A DNA stretch of 64,000 nucleotides from Aquilaria yunnanensis. Lineage: Eukaryota > Streptophyta > Magnoliopsida > Malvales > Thymelaeaceae. A program made the translations under genes and the position numbers. A model generated the notes under the pieces. That model was not told where the DNA came from. It did not search any database and saw only the letters and a program-made list of their open reading frames with translations. Where the stretch lies: positions 57,596,501 through 57,660,500 of the forward strand of contig CM077596.1 of the NCBI GenBank assembly GCA_039654915.1, in the 5' to 3' direction. This document shows, piece by piece, positions 52,810 to 64,000 of this stretch (its first letter is position 1; each line of letters begins with the position of its first letter).

Positions 52810-55530
52810 TGGTGGAAGGGACATGAATGGATGTATCAAAGATTAATGATGGATGGATACATGACCCCAGATTTAATATTAGATGTATAAACTTTTATAA
52901 GAATTGTTTGTAGTAGAGGCACTGAACTAATTAAATGTCCATGTTGGTGATGTAAGAACATATGCTATCTAGGAAAAAATGAAGTTGGAATGCATTTGTG
53001 TCATTTTGGATTTGTTGATAACTACTATGTTTGATACTGTCATGGCGAGCAGTATGATATGCAATATCATAATTTTCATACGGGTAAAACATCAATTAAT
53101 CCATCGTTCTAAAGAACTATTTTGAATAAAGATGAGAACTGTAACAGTGGATTTGGTTATAAAAAAATAGTTATTAATTCATTTGGCTTGAGTATACACT
53201 ATAATGAAAGAATTGAAACTAATCAAAATGATGATAATAATAATTAGAAGGTGAATATTGAAGTGGATAACAATGCATATGACGAAGAAAATTATCATGA
53301 TATTAATGTTGTAAGAGTGGAAGATGAACTTTCAAATCCAGATGTGAAGAATTTTTACAAATTACTCGTTGATGCATCAACACCATTATAGGATGGATGC
53401 ATGAAACGCACAAAGTTATTAGCGGTCTCTTGGTTGTTAAGTGAGAAAAATAAGCATAACATGTCAGACAATTGCTTTAATGACACTTTGTCTCTTATTA
53501 AGGAATTTGTTCCAAAAGATAATCGATTGCTAGATATGTTAAATGATGCTAAGCAAATAATGAAAGGTTTGGGTCTTTCATATATGAAAATAGATGTGTG
53601 CCGAAGAATTGTCCATTGTTTAGTGGTGAGAACTAAGTCTTGATGCATTGTAAAGTTTGTGGGGAGTGCATATATAAAGAATGGACAATGAATAGAGGAA
53701 ATAAAAAACCAATTCTAAAAAAGGTTTTGCAGCACTTTCCAATCATTAACTAACTAAAGTATTTATTCATGTTTACTCGTATGGCTAAACATATGACATG
53801 ACATATAGGTAATCAGGTAATTCATAATGGTACAGTGGCTCATCCATGTCAAACTAAGGCTTCGAAGCATTTTGATTTAACTTTTCTGTACTTCGTAGTT
53901 GAAGTCAATAATGTATGACTTGGTTTTTGTACAAATGGATTTATGTCAAATTTTGCTACAGGATAGACATATTCTACCTAGCCGGTTTTCATTGTTGTTA
54001 TAATTTGCCACCAGCAATATGTATGAATGAAGCATACATATTTCTGCCATTGTTAATATCGAGTTCAAGATCCCCAAGATGAAATATTAATGTAGTTTTA
54101 TGGCCTCCCATAGACGTATTCTTACAGCCTCACATTGATAAAAGAGGTAAGGCATAGATGTGTTTGGCTCAAAGGTTTGAAGTTCCCAGATGGATATGCA
54201 TATAATTTAGCATGCAACATGAACATTTCGAACTACAGTTTCTACGCATTTAAAAGTCATGACTGTCACGTATTTCAAAATTGCTAAATAGTCCCTCACC
54301 TTTAATTGTCATTTTGTTTTAGTTCCTAGCCTATTGAATATTTTGTTTTAGTCTTAAACTTATTAAAATTTTTTGGTTTTTGTCCTTCACTATAAAATTC
54401 ACCAACTTAGAATAACTGTCTGACATAAGCTTTCGAAATTCTAATTTAAATATTCATTAACTATTTTTCAGTGAATTTAAACAGTTTAATATTTTTTTAT
54501 TACAAATAGACAATTTAAATTAGTAATTTTTTCTACCTGAATAAAATATATTCAATTTACAGAAAGAAAAAAAAAAGATTATTTGAATTTTCTATTAACT
54601 ATAAAAAAATATTATACAGATTAAATTTATTGTAAGAAAGTTACCAAATAGTTTAAATTATGATCTAAAATTTTTTTATCAAATGAATATTTTAAGTTAA
54701 TATACTTCATCCAATGAGGACCAAAATGAAATGTTTTTAATAGATTTAGGATGAAAAAGAAATTTTTTAACATATTTAGGACCAAAACAGAACATTTAAT
54801 AGGTTAAGGACTAAAATAAAATACTAATAGTTAAAGGTTAGGAATTATTTATGCAATTTACTCGCACAAAATATGTGTATCACTATATCGGAATGTTGTT
54901 CATTTTTGGCAAGTATGCTCAGGCAAAATTAGTATAAATGTCATGGATAAACTTGAGAAACTTATCATTAGCACCATGTGTAAACTGGAGATGGTATTTC
55001 CTCCATCAGTTTTTGACTCGATGGAACACCTCTCAGTCCATTTAGCTGGTGAGGCTAAACAATGTGGTCTAGTCCAATTTCAATGGATGTATCCTTTTGA
55101 GAAGTATATATGAATTTTGTTATTGAAGTCTTTGAAGACTATATTCATTATAGCAATTCATGTGTTTCTTTTAATATTTTTCTTCCCTCATTTATAGGCT
55201 TATGCAGTTTCCTAAGAGAAAGGCGTGAAACAAAGTGAAAATTGAGGGCTTGATTGTGGAGGCTTATTTGGTTTAAGAGGTAACACTTTTTTGTGACCAT
55301 TATTTTGGCCCCAACTTAAGTACTTCACTGAATCAGGTTCCATATATATGTAGCCATGAATACGGTTGTTGGTCCATCTACACTGCCATTGCCATTGTTC
55401 TGAAATGAAAATTGAAATTTCCCAATTCATGGTTCACGAAGGGTTCTGGATGATGATGAATTACGTCAGCTGCATCTTTATAGTCTACAAAATTATAAAA
55501 AAGTTGATCCATATTTCTGGTTAGTAAACA
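52810..55530 (+). pseudogene. CACTA TNP2-type transposase pseudogene
   Basis: Pieces in family order: EWMYQRLMMDGYMTPDLI, CPCW.CKN and CHFGFVDNYYV (transposase-associated N-terminal domain, near 52825-53040); FYKLLVDASTPL, LSEKNKHNMSDNCF and MLNDAKQIMKGLGL (53350-53590); CKVCGE and a TRMAKHMTWH-like phrase (53650-53800); YNLPPAICMNEAYIFL (near 54000); FKSHDCHVF at 54247-54276. After the inserted MITE: KLEKLI, CKLEMVFPPS and FQWMYPFEKYI (54940-55110), and LDDDELRQLHLYSLQNYKKV near 55447. Stops and frame changes occur throughout. The open block 53401-53643 is the longest intact piece. Confidence 0.85.
54278..54859. mobile_element. MITE-like insertion inside TNP2
   Basis: Inverted ends AAATTGCTAAATAGTCCC and AAATTGCATAAATAATTCC, with similarity running on (TCACCTTTAATTGTCATTTTG versus TAACCTTTAACTATTAGTATTTT). 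It interrupts the transposase between FKSHDCHVF and the following WQVCSGK-like stretch. Repeated 'GACCAAAA / TTTTGGTCC'-type phrases mark its arms. 582 bp, non-coding. Confidence 0.7.
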
Positions 55531-55870
55531 AATTGATGATATGGATTGTTTCAAACATTACAACAATGTAGTGATAGGGAGATTGATGATGTAATGCGAA
55601 GACAATTCCTGCAATGCAGTGATAGGGAGATTGATGAGCTACGTGTTCAACATTTTGGGTCACAATTTCAACAATACGTATGCTTTGTGTCTACTTTTAA
55701 ACTCCTATTCAGTGTTAGGGTTAGTATTATGTAATTTGCAACTTCATAAACCTCAATTCATTATTTGTAGGGTGAAATCCATCCAAATGTCATAAGATAA
55801 TGTCTTGTTGAATTATCGTGCGGGCCTCTATATTTAGGAACTAGTTTTAGTGGATACGTGGTGAATGGTT

Positions 55871-57934
55871 CTTAATAGGGCTAATCCTGCAAGTACATAG
55901 GGTCAGTTGTAGCAAGTTCTAATCCCTAGGACAAACTAAAGTATCGATTTTAGGAGGAACAAATATTTAATTGTTTATGAAAAATAAAATAAATAAGTTC
56001 AAATTTTAAGGGAGTAAAATTTACTAAAATTAAGCTAAGATTAATCTAAACCAATGACGAGAATAACGAGCCAAGAAGAAAACAATTATGGGGTATCTAA
56101 GGCTTAGGCTTCACCTAGCAGAGGGTCTTTCAATTAATTATTTGGATAAGTTTTTAGTTGTTAACAATCACTCATAGTGTTACAACTCTCTTTCTCGAGC
56201 AATTGGAATGTGTTCGATTAACTTGCGATTATCTCTTGATATCTCGCATAATTAATCAAACCTATTAAGTTTAAGTTGCCACTTTAACAAATCACAATAA
56301 ATAGGTATATCTTTATCCTAATTATTTTAATTTTATTTTCCTAGTGCATAGATTAAATTTCACCTCTTGGTATCTTATTCAAATTCCTAAGATAAATTAT
56401 CTATGGTGATCAAGTATAGACAATATTCATTGTTGCAAAAGAAATAGACTAAAATACAATCCAAATAAATTAATTAAAATAATTCAATTAGGCTACATCT
56501 CTAACTCTAATATAAAAATTTAGCATCTTATGCTAGATTTAACAATAAAAGTCATTAATCTCAAGAAAGAAGATTATAAAAGTCATTAATCTCAATTCAG
56601 TCCTTTTACTTCACAAAAATTTGGTCAACTCCCTTGGCAAGCTCCCTAACCTAAAAAAAATAAAAAAAAATAAGTGAGGGTAATAAATCACTTAGTTATA
56701 ATAAAATTAACCTAAAATAGGTATAAAAAATTAACACACAAGTTAAGTTGATTAAATTCTCCTACACTTAACTCTTTGCTTGTCCCCAAGCAAACTAAAA
56801 ATTGAAAAATTAAAAAAAAAAAAAGATCATACTTTTGAACAATGACGCTATAAAAGAATATTGAAGCTTCAAAGTCTTCAAGAACTCAACAAAAGGCATT
56901 AATTATGTAACATCTTTGATCCATTGCAACTCAAAACAAAACTAGTTTATGAAAACAACTTCTTCACAAGTTAGCAACCATATTCCTTCAAAACTCAATA
57001 AGAACTTCAATCATTTGTACAAAGTATAAAGCAGAAACCACACTAGATTAAAGCTCATATGAAACCAACCAACATACCACAAAACAATGGATATTGAGTG
57101 ATTAACTTTATTTTCTTCGCTGATTTTTTTTCTTTTTTTTTTTTTCCAAATCCTCTTCTTGCGTTTCGCCTTTTAGCAAGTGTACCAATAAGGGGCTTTG
57201 TCTATACCCAAGCTACTAACACAGCACAATTCAAGATGATCTTCGATTACACTCATGTTTCAAGCATCATTTAGAGAAGTGATCGACTCTTACCTTAGGA
57301 GAAGACCCATACCTACTTCAATACTATGAAATAGTGGAGTAGATATTTAACAACCAATTCATTTTAACTTAACTCAACTAACTTATTTTTACTTTTACAT
57401 CTTTTTCCTGAAACCAATTTCATTTGAAAGTCAATGTTATGTAGATACAATAATTCATTTGAAAATATATTTTTATGATGTTGTTAAATTTTTATGAATT
57501 TTTCTTTTTTAAGGTTTTAAACTTGAAAAATTGATAAAAATTTAGTAAGATTATAAAAATTGTCTTTTTAATAGATTATTGTAGCTACATAGTATTGGCT
57601 TTTAATTAAAATTAGTTTCAAGTAAAAAATGTGTAAGAATAAAAACAAGTCATTTTGTAGTCAATTGACTTAAGTTAAAATGAATTGAGTGTAATAGTGC
57701 ACTAGGCACAAAGTTTGATGCAAAAAGAGCTTCTAAGCTTGATCTAAAATTGCAAAAATATTTGAAAATCAATTTTACATATGCAAAAGATATGAAGACT
57801 ACATACTTAACACTCAAGTTAAGCATTGAAGAACTTAAAAGCAACAATCATCCTCAAGAATTCCAATCCATGCTTAAAAGTATGAATAAAAAAATAGCTA
57901 AAAAAAAATTTAAAATCAGGGCCTAAAGCTATCA
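55871..57934 (-). repeat. gypsy 3' LTR
   Basis: Minus-strand start TGATAGCTTTAGGCCC directly after the G-rich purine tract; its other end is CCCTATTAAG at 55880-55871. About 2.06 kb. The minus-strand frame 57650-57847 inside it shows no domain. Confidence 0.75.
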
Positions 57935-58270
57935 CTCCCCCACACTTATTTTGCACATTTTCCCCCATGTGTAGAATAAATAATGAAGAGATAAAATAAA
58001 AATAAAATTAAAATAAATACTACCATGGAGCTAAAGAGCCAAGATCTTGATGAAGGCCAATGGGCTGCAAATGTTGTCAAAGACATCCATGACCCAAAAT
58101 TGCAAGAAATTTTGGAAAAAAACCACTAGTGCATTTGTCTCTGCTCAAAATTAAAATACACAAAAAATAACTTATAAATAAATAAAAATTAAAGCAAAGC
58201 AATAAATGATTGGGTTGCATCCAATCAGTGCTTGTTTATTGTCAATAGATTGACATAACCATGATAGATT

Positions 58271-58825
58271 TCATTTAGGCTCTTTTAGCATAATTATGGT
58301 GTTGAGTCTCTCAGCATCCCCACTGTAGTAATGCTTTAATCTTTGGGCATTAACCTTAAATGTTCCTTTTGATGGATAAGTGACTTCAACTACACCATGA
58401 GGAAAGACTTTAGAAATAGTAAAAAGGCCATACCACTTAGATTTCAACTTACCTGGGAACAAATGTAGGCGTGAGTTACATAATAAAACTTGTTATCCAA
58501 CCTCAAACTTGTGCTTAAGAATCCGCATATCATGCCATCTCTTGGTACGCTCCTTGTAGATCCTGGTATTCTCATGAGCTTCATGCCTAAATTCATCTAA
58601 TTCAGACAATTGCAATAACCTTCTTTCTCCTGTAGCCTTTAAATCAAGATTCAAGGCTTTAACAACCCAAAATGCTTTATGTTCAAGTTCCATATGTAAG
58701 TGACATGCTTTACCAAAAACTAGACGATAAGGAGACAAATCTATAGGAGTATTAAATACAGTTCTATATACCCATAATGCATCATCTAATTTCTTAGACC
58801 AATTTTTCCTAGATGCACTTACCAT
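58271..58825 (-). pseudogene. gypsy integrase C-terminal part
   Basis: After [13 protein letters not shown] (catalytic Glu, near 58870) the reading continues [32 protein letters not shown] and, after a stop near 58492, LFPGKLKSKWYGLFTISKVF with PSKGTFKVNAQRLKHYY. This is the usual C-terminus of Athila/Tat-type integrase, without chromodomain. Confidence 0.8.
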
Positions 58826-59370
58826 TTTCTCAAGAATCCATTTTAACTTTCTATTTGAGATTTCAGCCTGCCCATTAGTTTAAGGGTGATAAGCCAAAGC
58901 TACTCTATGTGTGACACCTTTTTTTCCCAAAAGAGCTTCAAATTGATTATTACAAAAATGTTTACCCTCATCACTCATCATAGCTCTCGGAGTTCCAAAA
59001 CAAGTAAAAATGAATTTCTTGAGAAAATAAAGAACAACCTTGGCATCATTGGTAGGAAAAGCTACTGTCTTTGCCCATTTTGACATATAATCAACAGCTA
59101 CCAAAATGTATTTGTTGGAACAAGAAGAAGGAAATGGTCCCATAAAATCAATACCCCAAACATCAAATAATTCCACAACAAAAATATTATTCAGAGGCAT
59201 CTCATAATGTTTAGAAATATTTCTACTTCTTTGACATTGATCACATGCAGCAACAAAAGCATAACAATCCTTAAAGATACTAGGCCAATAAAAACTAGAT
59301 TCCAATACCTTCACAGCTGTTTTAGTGGCACCAAAATGATCTCCTACCTCTCAAGCATGACAATGATGCA
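58826..59370 (-). pseudogene. gypsy integrase zinc finger and catalytic core
   Basis: Zinc finger H-H-C-C: HHCHA (near 59360), then [21 protein letters not shown]. Core with WGIDFMGPF (first Asp, near 59155) and [11 protein letters not shown] (second Asp, near 58980). The stop after VALAYHP (TAA near 58880) stands where the family has Gln, again a C-to-T change. Confidence 0.82.
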
Positions 59371-59826
59371 AAATGCTGTTGATTTCACTATCAGGAATAC
59401 ATCTTTTAATCATTTGGTCGACATAAATTTTGAACAAAAATGAATCATCACACAAATAATTTTAACATTAGAAAGAAATTTCTTTCTTTATTGATATGAC
59501 AAATCAGGGGGAATGATGGTACTTACCAAATAGTTTACAAAATATGCATATCAAGGAGAGTTAGAATTATTCAGCACAAAAAATGTTCATCAGGAAGGGT
59601 TTTTTTTATGGTGGAATCATTGTAAGGTAATTCTAACCTAGACAAATGATCTGCAACTATATTCTCAGAACCTTTGTCATCCTTAATCTCAATATTAAAT
59701 TCTTATAGCAAAAGAATCCATCTAATCAACCTAGGTTTTGCATCATACTTTGCAAACAAATATTTCATAGCAGAATCGTCAGTATATACTATCACATGAG
59801 AACTTATCAAATATGATCAAAATTTA

Positions 59827-60860
59827 TCAAAAGCAAACACAACTGCCAACAGTTTTTTTTTCAATTGTTGCATAGTTTCTTTGTGCTTCATTTAAGGTTC
59901 TACTAGCATAGTATATTACTTGAACAATTCTATCATTTCTTTGACCTAAAACAGCACCAATAGTTGCATTACTTGCATCACACATTACCTCAAAAGGTAG
60001 CTCCAAATCTGTTAGGACAACAGTAGGGGCTGAAGTCAACTTCTCTTTTAGCACCTTGAAATCCTGCAGACATTCCTCAGAGAAGTTAAAAAGAGAATTT
60101 TTAACAAGAAGATCATAAAGAGGTGTGCTAATCAGAGAAAAATCTTTTATGAATCTTCTATAAAATCCACCGTGTCCCAAGAAACTTCTCACTTCCTTAA
60201 CATTGGTAGGTGATGGTAATTTTTCAATCACCTCCATCTTGGCGTTGTCTACCACAATTCCTCGGGCAAAGATCTTGTGACCAAGAACTATACCTTCTTG
60301 TACCATAAAGTGACACTTTTCCCAATTAAAAACCAAGTTAGTCTCTTCACATATTTTCAACACCAAAGACAAATTTTGCAAGCAATCATAAAAAATGCAT
60401 CCAAACACAGAAAAATCATCCATGAAAATTTTAATGCATCTATCCACCATATCATAAAATATTGCCATTATACATCTTTTAAAAGTAGTATGTGCATTAC
60501 ATAAACCAAAATACATTCTTTTAAATGCAGAAGTACCATATGGACATGTAAAAGTGGTCTTTTGTTGGTCTTCTAGAGCAACAACAATTTGGTTATACAT
60601 AGAATATTCATCCAAAAAGCAATAAAATGCATGACCTACTAGTTTTTCTAACATCTAATGGAAAATGATCTTTTCTAGTATATGTATTCAACTTTCTATG
60701 ATCCTTACAAAGCCTTCATCCTACAATGGTCCTAATAGGGATAAGTTCATTATTCTCACTTTTTACCACAATCATACCTCCCATTTTAGGTGCCACTTAT
60801 ACTAAACTAACCTATGAGTTGTTAGATATATGATATACAATACCTGCATCCAAGAGTTTT
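59827..60860 (-). pseudogene. gypsy reverse transcriptase
   Basis: The N-terminal part, with stops, holds KMGGMIVVKSENNELIP and C.DHRKLNTYTRKDHFPL (60800-60660). The open part 60654-59827 continues FYCFLDEYSMYNQI, FGLCNAHTTFKRCIMAIF and IFMDDFSVFG (catalytic box FMDD), then FLGHGGFYRRFIKDFS and MCDASNATIGAVLGQR, the start of RNase H. It ends at a stop near 59830; the rest of RNase H (59375-59826) is broken. Confidence 0.85.
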
Positions 60861-61137
60861 AGCACCTAAGCTCTTACCATTTCCTTCATTTTAGGATTCA
60901 AATGCCTTTGTTGTTGCACCGTGGGCTTATAGATCACTTCCATCAAAATTCTATGCATATAAATAAAGGGACTTATGCCTCTTACATCTACAATGGTCCA
61001 CCCTAAAGCCATCTTATGTTCCTTTAGCACCCATAGAAGCTTTTCTTCTTACAAATCTATCACAAATGAAGAGATTATTACAAGTAAGTTTTCTTTACCT
61101 TCTAAAAATGCATACTTCAAATGAGAAGGTAAGTGTT

Positions 61138-61975
61138 TCAAATCAAGAGTAGGGGTTTCTCAGTAAAAGGCCTCAGCCGAGATGAGCTTCTCCCAAGTTC
61201 CTCTACACTTTGCCTTATGAACAAAGGGTAATATGGGTTAGCATCCAAATAGGCAGCAAAAAGGCTCACTTCTTGAGCAATTGATTCCTTAGTTCCTGCA
61301 TTGAGAAGGCATAGCTCTAAAGAATCATAATAAGGGTTAATCTCAAAATTCTCATCCACTAGTTGGTCAACAACATCAATTTGAACACAAGAATCACTTT
61401 TAGCTGAATATTTCATGGCTTTAAACACATTAAAAATGACTTGTTCATCTTGCACCCTGATTATCACTTGACCTTGTTGGACATCAATTTAAAATTCTAG
61501 TTGTAGCTAAAAATGGCCTACCCAAAATAATAGGAATGTTCTTGTCCTTTTCCATGTCCAACACAACAAAACCAGTAGGAAAAATAAATTCATCCACCTT
61601 AACTAAAGCATCCTCATTGATTCCTTTAGGATAAATTATTGACCTATCAGGAAACTGCAATAAAATTGTTGTAGCTTTAACTTCACTAAGACCCAGTTTC
61701 TTGAAAATTGACAGAGGTATTAAATTGATGCTAGCTCCTAAATCACATAATACTTTATCAAATTTCAAAGCGCCAATAATGCAAGAAATAGTAAAACTCC
61801 CTGGGTCTTTCAATTTATGTGGCAACTTCTGTTGAATGACAGCTACGCACTTCTCAGTAAGCTTCACAATCTTATACTCCCCAAGCTTCCTTTTGTTGGA
61901 GAGAATGTCTTTCATGAACTTGGCATAACTATGCATGTCTTTCAAAGCATCTAAAAAAAGAATGTTAATGTGCAA
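61138..61975 (-). pseudogene. gypsy protease and linker
   Basis: The frame 61975-61484 contains FTISCIIGALKFDKVLCDLG then ASINLIPLSIFKKLGL. The protease active site is DLGAS in place of the usual DTGAS or DLGAS variant. It also has NIPIILGRPFLAT, the C-terminal flap region. A frame change leads to 61467-61138, the acidic protease-RT linker. 60861-61137 continues the linker with stops. Confidence 0.8.
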
Positions 61976-62005
61976 CTTCTTAAAGACTTCAAGAAATTTA
62001 GAGAA

Positions 62006-63594
62006 TTACTCATCTAAATTATTCTTTTTTAATTTTTGGACAAAAGGCATGGGAGGAACATAAGGTTTAATATAAGAAGGGTTAGAGTTAGAAGCTCCTT
62101 GTTTTGGCTCTACTTTTGCTTCCTTTTGCTGCCAATTTTCTTCATCCTTTTCTCCATTCAAATGCTGCTTATCAATTTGTTTAGTCTTTTTTTGAAGAAT
62201 CTTCCCACTCCTTAAAATAATTGCTTGAACTCGTTCTTTGGGATTCTTCTCAGTGTAACTTGGAAGCAAACCTGGAGCTCTTTCAGCTATTGCTTTGGCT
62301 AAATGATTGACCTGCATCTCTAAATTATGAATTGAAGCTTGGTTGGATTGCATAACCTGGTCAATCTTTGTATTCATTTTTTTCATGGTGGCCTATTGAT
62401 TAGCAAGATATTGCATCATTAATTCTCCATAGACGGCTTTTTCTCTTATACAACCGACTGTTGATGTTGAAATTTTGATTGGAATTGTGGCCTTTACTAC
62501 TATTGAAAACTAGGTGGTCCAATTGGCTTTGGGGCACTCTGATCAGTCCAAGAGAAATTAGGATGATTTCTTTAACCAAGTTGTAAGTGTTTGAAAATGG
62601 GTCATTTCTGGCTTGCCTGTTTGGAAACCTCTTCCAACATAATTCATTTGATCAGGTATCTGTGTCTCCTTAGTATAACAACTAGAATTTTCATGAGCTC
62701 ACACATTGTTCATCATCAACTTTATTTGTTTGGTTAACTCAGCTACTTGCATTGCCAAGTCATGATGAAAAGATACTTTATGAACTGCGGCTCTCCTTCT
62801 TCTTGTAGCTTTTTGTTGAGAGTTGTTGTCTAGCATCTCATAAGTATCCCAAATTTCTTCAACAGTCTTATCTCCCATATAGCCACTGCAGCAGTATCAA
62901 CAAGTGTTTCACAAGTAGCATTTAGTCTATCATAGAAGAATTGAACTTGAAGTAGTACAGAGAACTGATGATGTGGACACTGGTTCAAAAGAATGTTGAA
63001 CCTATCCTATGCCACATGGAATGGCTCTCCCTCAATTTCTGCAAAGGTATAAATCTTGCTTCGAAGATTAATTTTCTTCTGTAGGGAGTAATACTTGGTC
63101 ATGAATTTGGTGTACACCTTCTCCCATGTATATAACAATCCTTCCAACATATTGATTAACCAGTTCTTGGCTCTATCCTTCAAACAATAAGCAAAACACT
63201 TCATTCTCAAATCATAATCTTCTAGGCCTTGTAGTGAGAAGATTTGAACACAATTGTAGAACTCCCGAATGAAAGACAATAGGTCCTTAGAGCTCATCCT
63301 GTGAAATGAAGGCAACATGTTGAAGTGAATGGTTTTCAGTTCATAGTTTTGGGCTGCATCACTTAGTCTAATGCAGGATGGCGAAACTCCAATAACTGGC
63401 CTCTGAATTAGCTTGAGATTTATTCTAGATGGTGGGTGAGCTCCCTCAAGCCAATTGAAGTTATGACCATTGTTCTCTTCCTGTGCCATTTCCTCTCTTT
63501 TCTGTGCTCTGTTAGCCCGACAAGTTCTTTCAATTTCAAGGTCCAAAGGAATTAGTTCAGCGTTCATGCAACTCCTTGATCTGCGAAGGTTCAT
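62006..63594 (-). pseudogene. gypsy gag, frame-broken
   Basis: ATG at 63594 opens a 195-codon block with FREFYNCVQIFSLQGLEDYD-like and KDRAKNWLINML, matching the retrotransposon gag domain (compare AK.WL..L). 62387-63006 holds the rest of gag with several stops. The frame 62386-62006 is a Gln/Lys-rich C-terminal part containing LEMQVNHLAKAIAERAPG. It would form the particle core in an active element. Confidence 0.75.
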
Positions 63595-63723
63595 AAACTA
63601 TCTACACACTCAATGAAAAAACTACCAAGGTAAATCGAGATAAAAGAAATAAACCTAATAAAATAAAATAAAATGAAAATAAATAAACTAAAAATAATAA
63701 AAAACAATCAAATATAACCATTC

Positions 63724-63743
63724 CCCGGCAATGACCCCAAAAA
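63724..63743 (-). promoter_or_regulatory. gypsy primer-binding site
   Basis: TTTTTGGGGTCATTGCCGGG on the minus strand directly after the 5' LTR, a changed form of TGGCGCCGTTGCCGGGGA, commonly reported as complementary to tRNA-Asp in Athila-class elements. Confidence 0.65.
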
Positions 63744-64000
63744 CTTAATAGGGCTAATTCTGCAAATGCACAGGGTCAGTTGTGGCAAGTTTTAATCCCC
63801 AAGACAAACCAAGGTATTGATCCCAAGAGGCACAGATATTCAATTATTTATGAAAAATAAAATAAATAAGTTCAGCTTTTAAGGGAGTAAAATTAACTAA
63901 AATTAAACTAAGGTTAAACGAAACCAATGACGAGAATAATGAGTCGGGAAGAAAATAATTATGGGGTTGCTAAGGCTTGGGTTTCACCTAGCTGAGGGTC
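63744..64000 (-). repeat. gypsy 5' LTR, partial
   Basis: First 257 bp (inner end) of the LTR, collinear with 55871-56130. The rest is outside the window. Confidence 0.85.

Larger units (their letters stand above)
51856..55870 (+). mobile_element. CACTA (En/Spm) element, left part, decayed
   Basis: The left end is CATTACAACGCAAAAACAAA (canonical CACTACAA with one C-to-T change). Subterminal repeats AGTGACTGA, TCAGTCAC and AATCAGTCATTTTT lie in both orientations at 51881-52100. A TNP2-type transposase relict follows at 52800-55530. A gypsy element is inserted at 55871, and the right part and right end must lie beyond the window. Confidence 0.8.
55871..64000 (-). mobile_element. Ty3/gypsy (Athila-like) retrotransposon, incomplete at right edge
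   Basis: On the minus strand: 5' LTR (from beyond 64000 to 63744), PBS TTTTTGGGGTCATTGCCGGG at 63743-63724, gag, protease, reverse transcriptase, RNase H, integrase, purine tract GTGTGGGGGAG at 57945-57935 and 3' LTR 57934-55871. CTTAATAGGGCTAAT occurs at both LTR inner/outer boundaries (55871, 63744) and the following 250 bp are about 85% alike. The PBS matches the TGGCGCCGTTGCCGGGGA type used by Athila-class elements. No chromodomain was seen at the integrase end. The element interrupts the CACTA element. Stops and shifts throughout show it is inactive. Confidence 0.88.

Noticed and set aside
1..64000. CRISPR arrays, bacterial defence systems, operons, tRNA or rRNA genes
   Set aside because: Short regular repeats present are satellite or minisatellite, with no spacer pattern; introns and TE content show plant nuclear DNA. 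No cloverleaf or rRNA core phrase was seen.

Overview
The window is nuclear DNA of a flowering plant, probably a eudicot. The evidence is GT-AG introns, an XBAT-type ankyrin E3 ligase remnant, BDA1-like ankyrin/PGG genes, and plant TE families (LINE, copia, Athila-like gypsy, CACTA, hAT, TRIM, Stowaway-like MITEs). It is AT-rich and gene-poor, and looks like repeat-filled, probably heterochromatic sequence. I saw no operon, CRISPR array, rRNA or tRNA gene. Exact species cannot be told from the sequence.

Layout. 1-6.7 kb: a TRIM fragment broken by a CACTA-like shell with TAGCGACGG-type subterminal repeats, which holds a decayed hAT element (transposase on the minus strand). 7.1-9.2 kb: an exon-intron remnant of an XBAT33-like gene and a GRF-zinc-finger pseudogene. 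9.6-11.8 kb: a TRIM element split by a larger LTR. 12-14.3 kb: unassigned AT-rich DNA with dispersed and short tandem repeats. 14.4-22.5 kb: a satellite domain of 519-bp units, degenerate CCCTAAA-like tracts and a 3.8-kb array of about 20-bp monomers with a 360-383-bp higher-order period, carrying two 233-bp Stowaway-like MITEs and an LTR. 22.8-24.2 kb: the one apparently intact gene, a two-exon BDA1-like ankyrin/PGG membrane protein (439 aa, minus strand).

28.3-45.2 kb: one degenerate LINE on the minus strand, cut into pieces by five later insertions: a 175-bp MITE, a 2.4-kb solo LTR, a 5.3-kb copia element, a 1.5-kb non-autonomous hAT and a 3.1-kb hAT. The four large insertions show readable target-site duplications and the LINE reading continues across them. 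46.4-47.0 kb: a first-exon-only BDA1-like fragment. 47.1-51.4 kb: MITEs, a 1.09-kb element with very long inverted ends, and an LTR. 51.9-55.9 kb: a CACTA element with a decayed TNP2 transposase. 55.9-64 kb: an Athila-like gypsy element inserted into it, whose 5' LTR runs off the window.

How parts work together. Apart from the BDA1-like gene, nearly every coding segment is a transposon gene with stops and frameshifts. Many stops replace Gln or Trp codons (CAG/CAA/TGG), as expected for long-term cytosine deamination. I found no convincing new biological system. The most informative structures are the nested LINE, the satellite domain, the long-inverted-repeat element, and the split TRIM.
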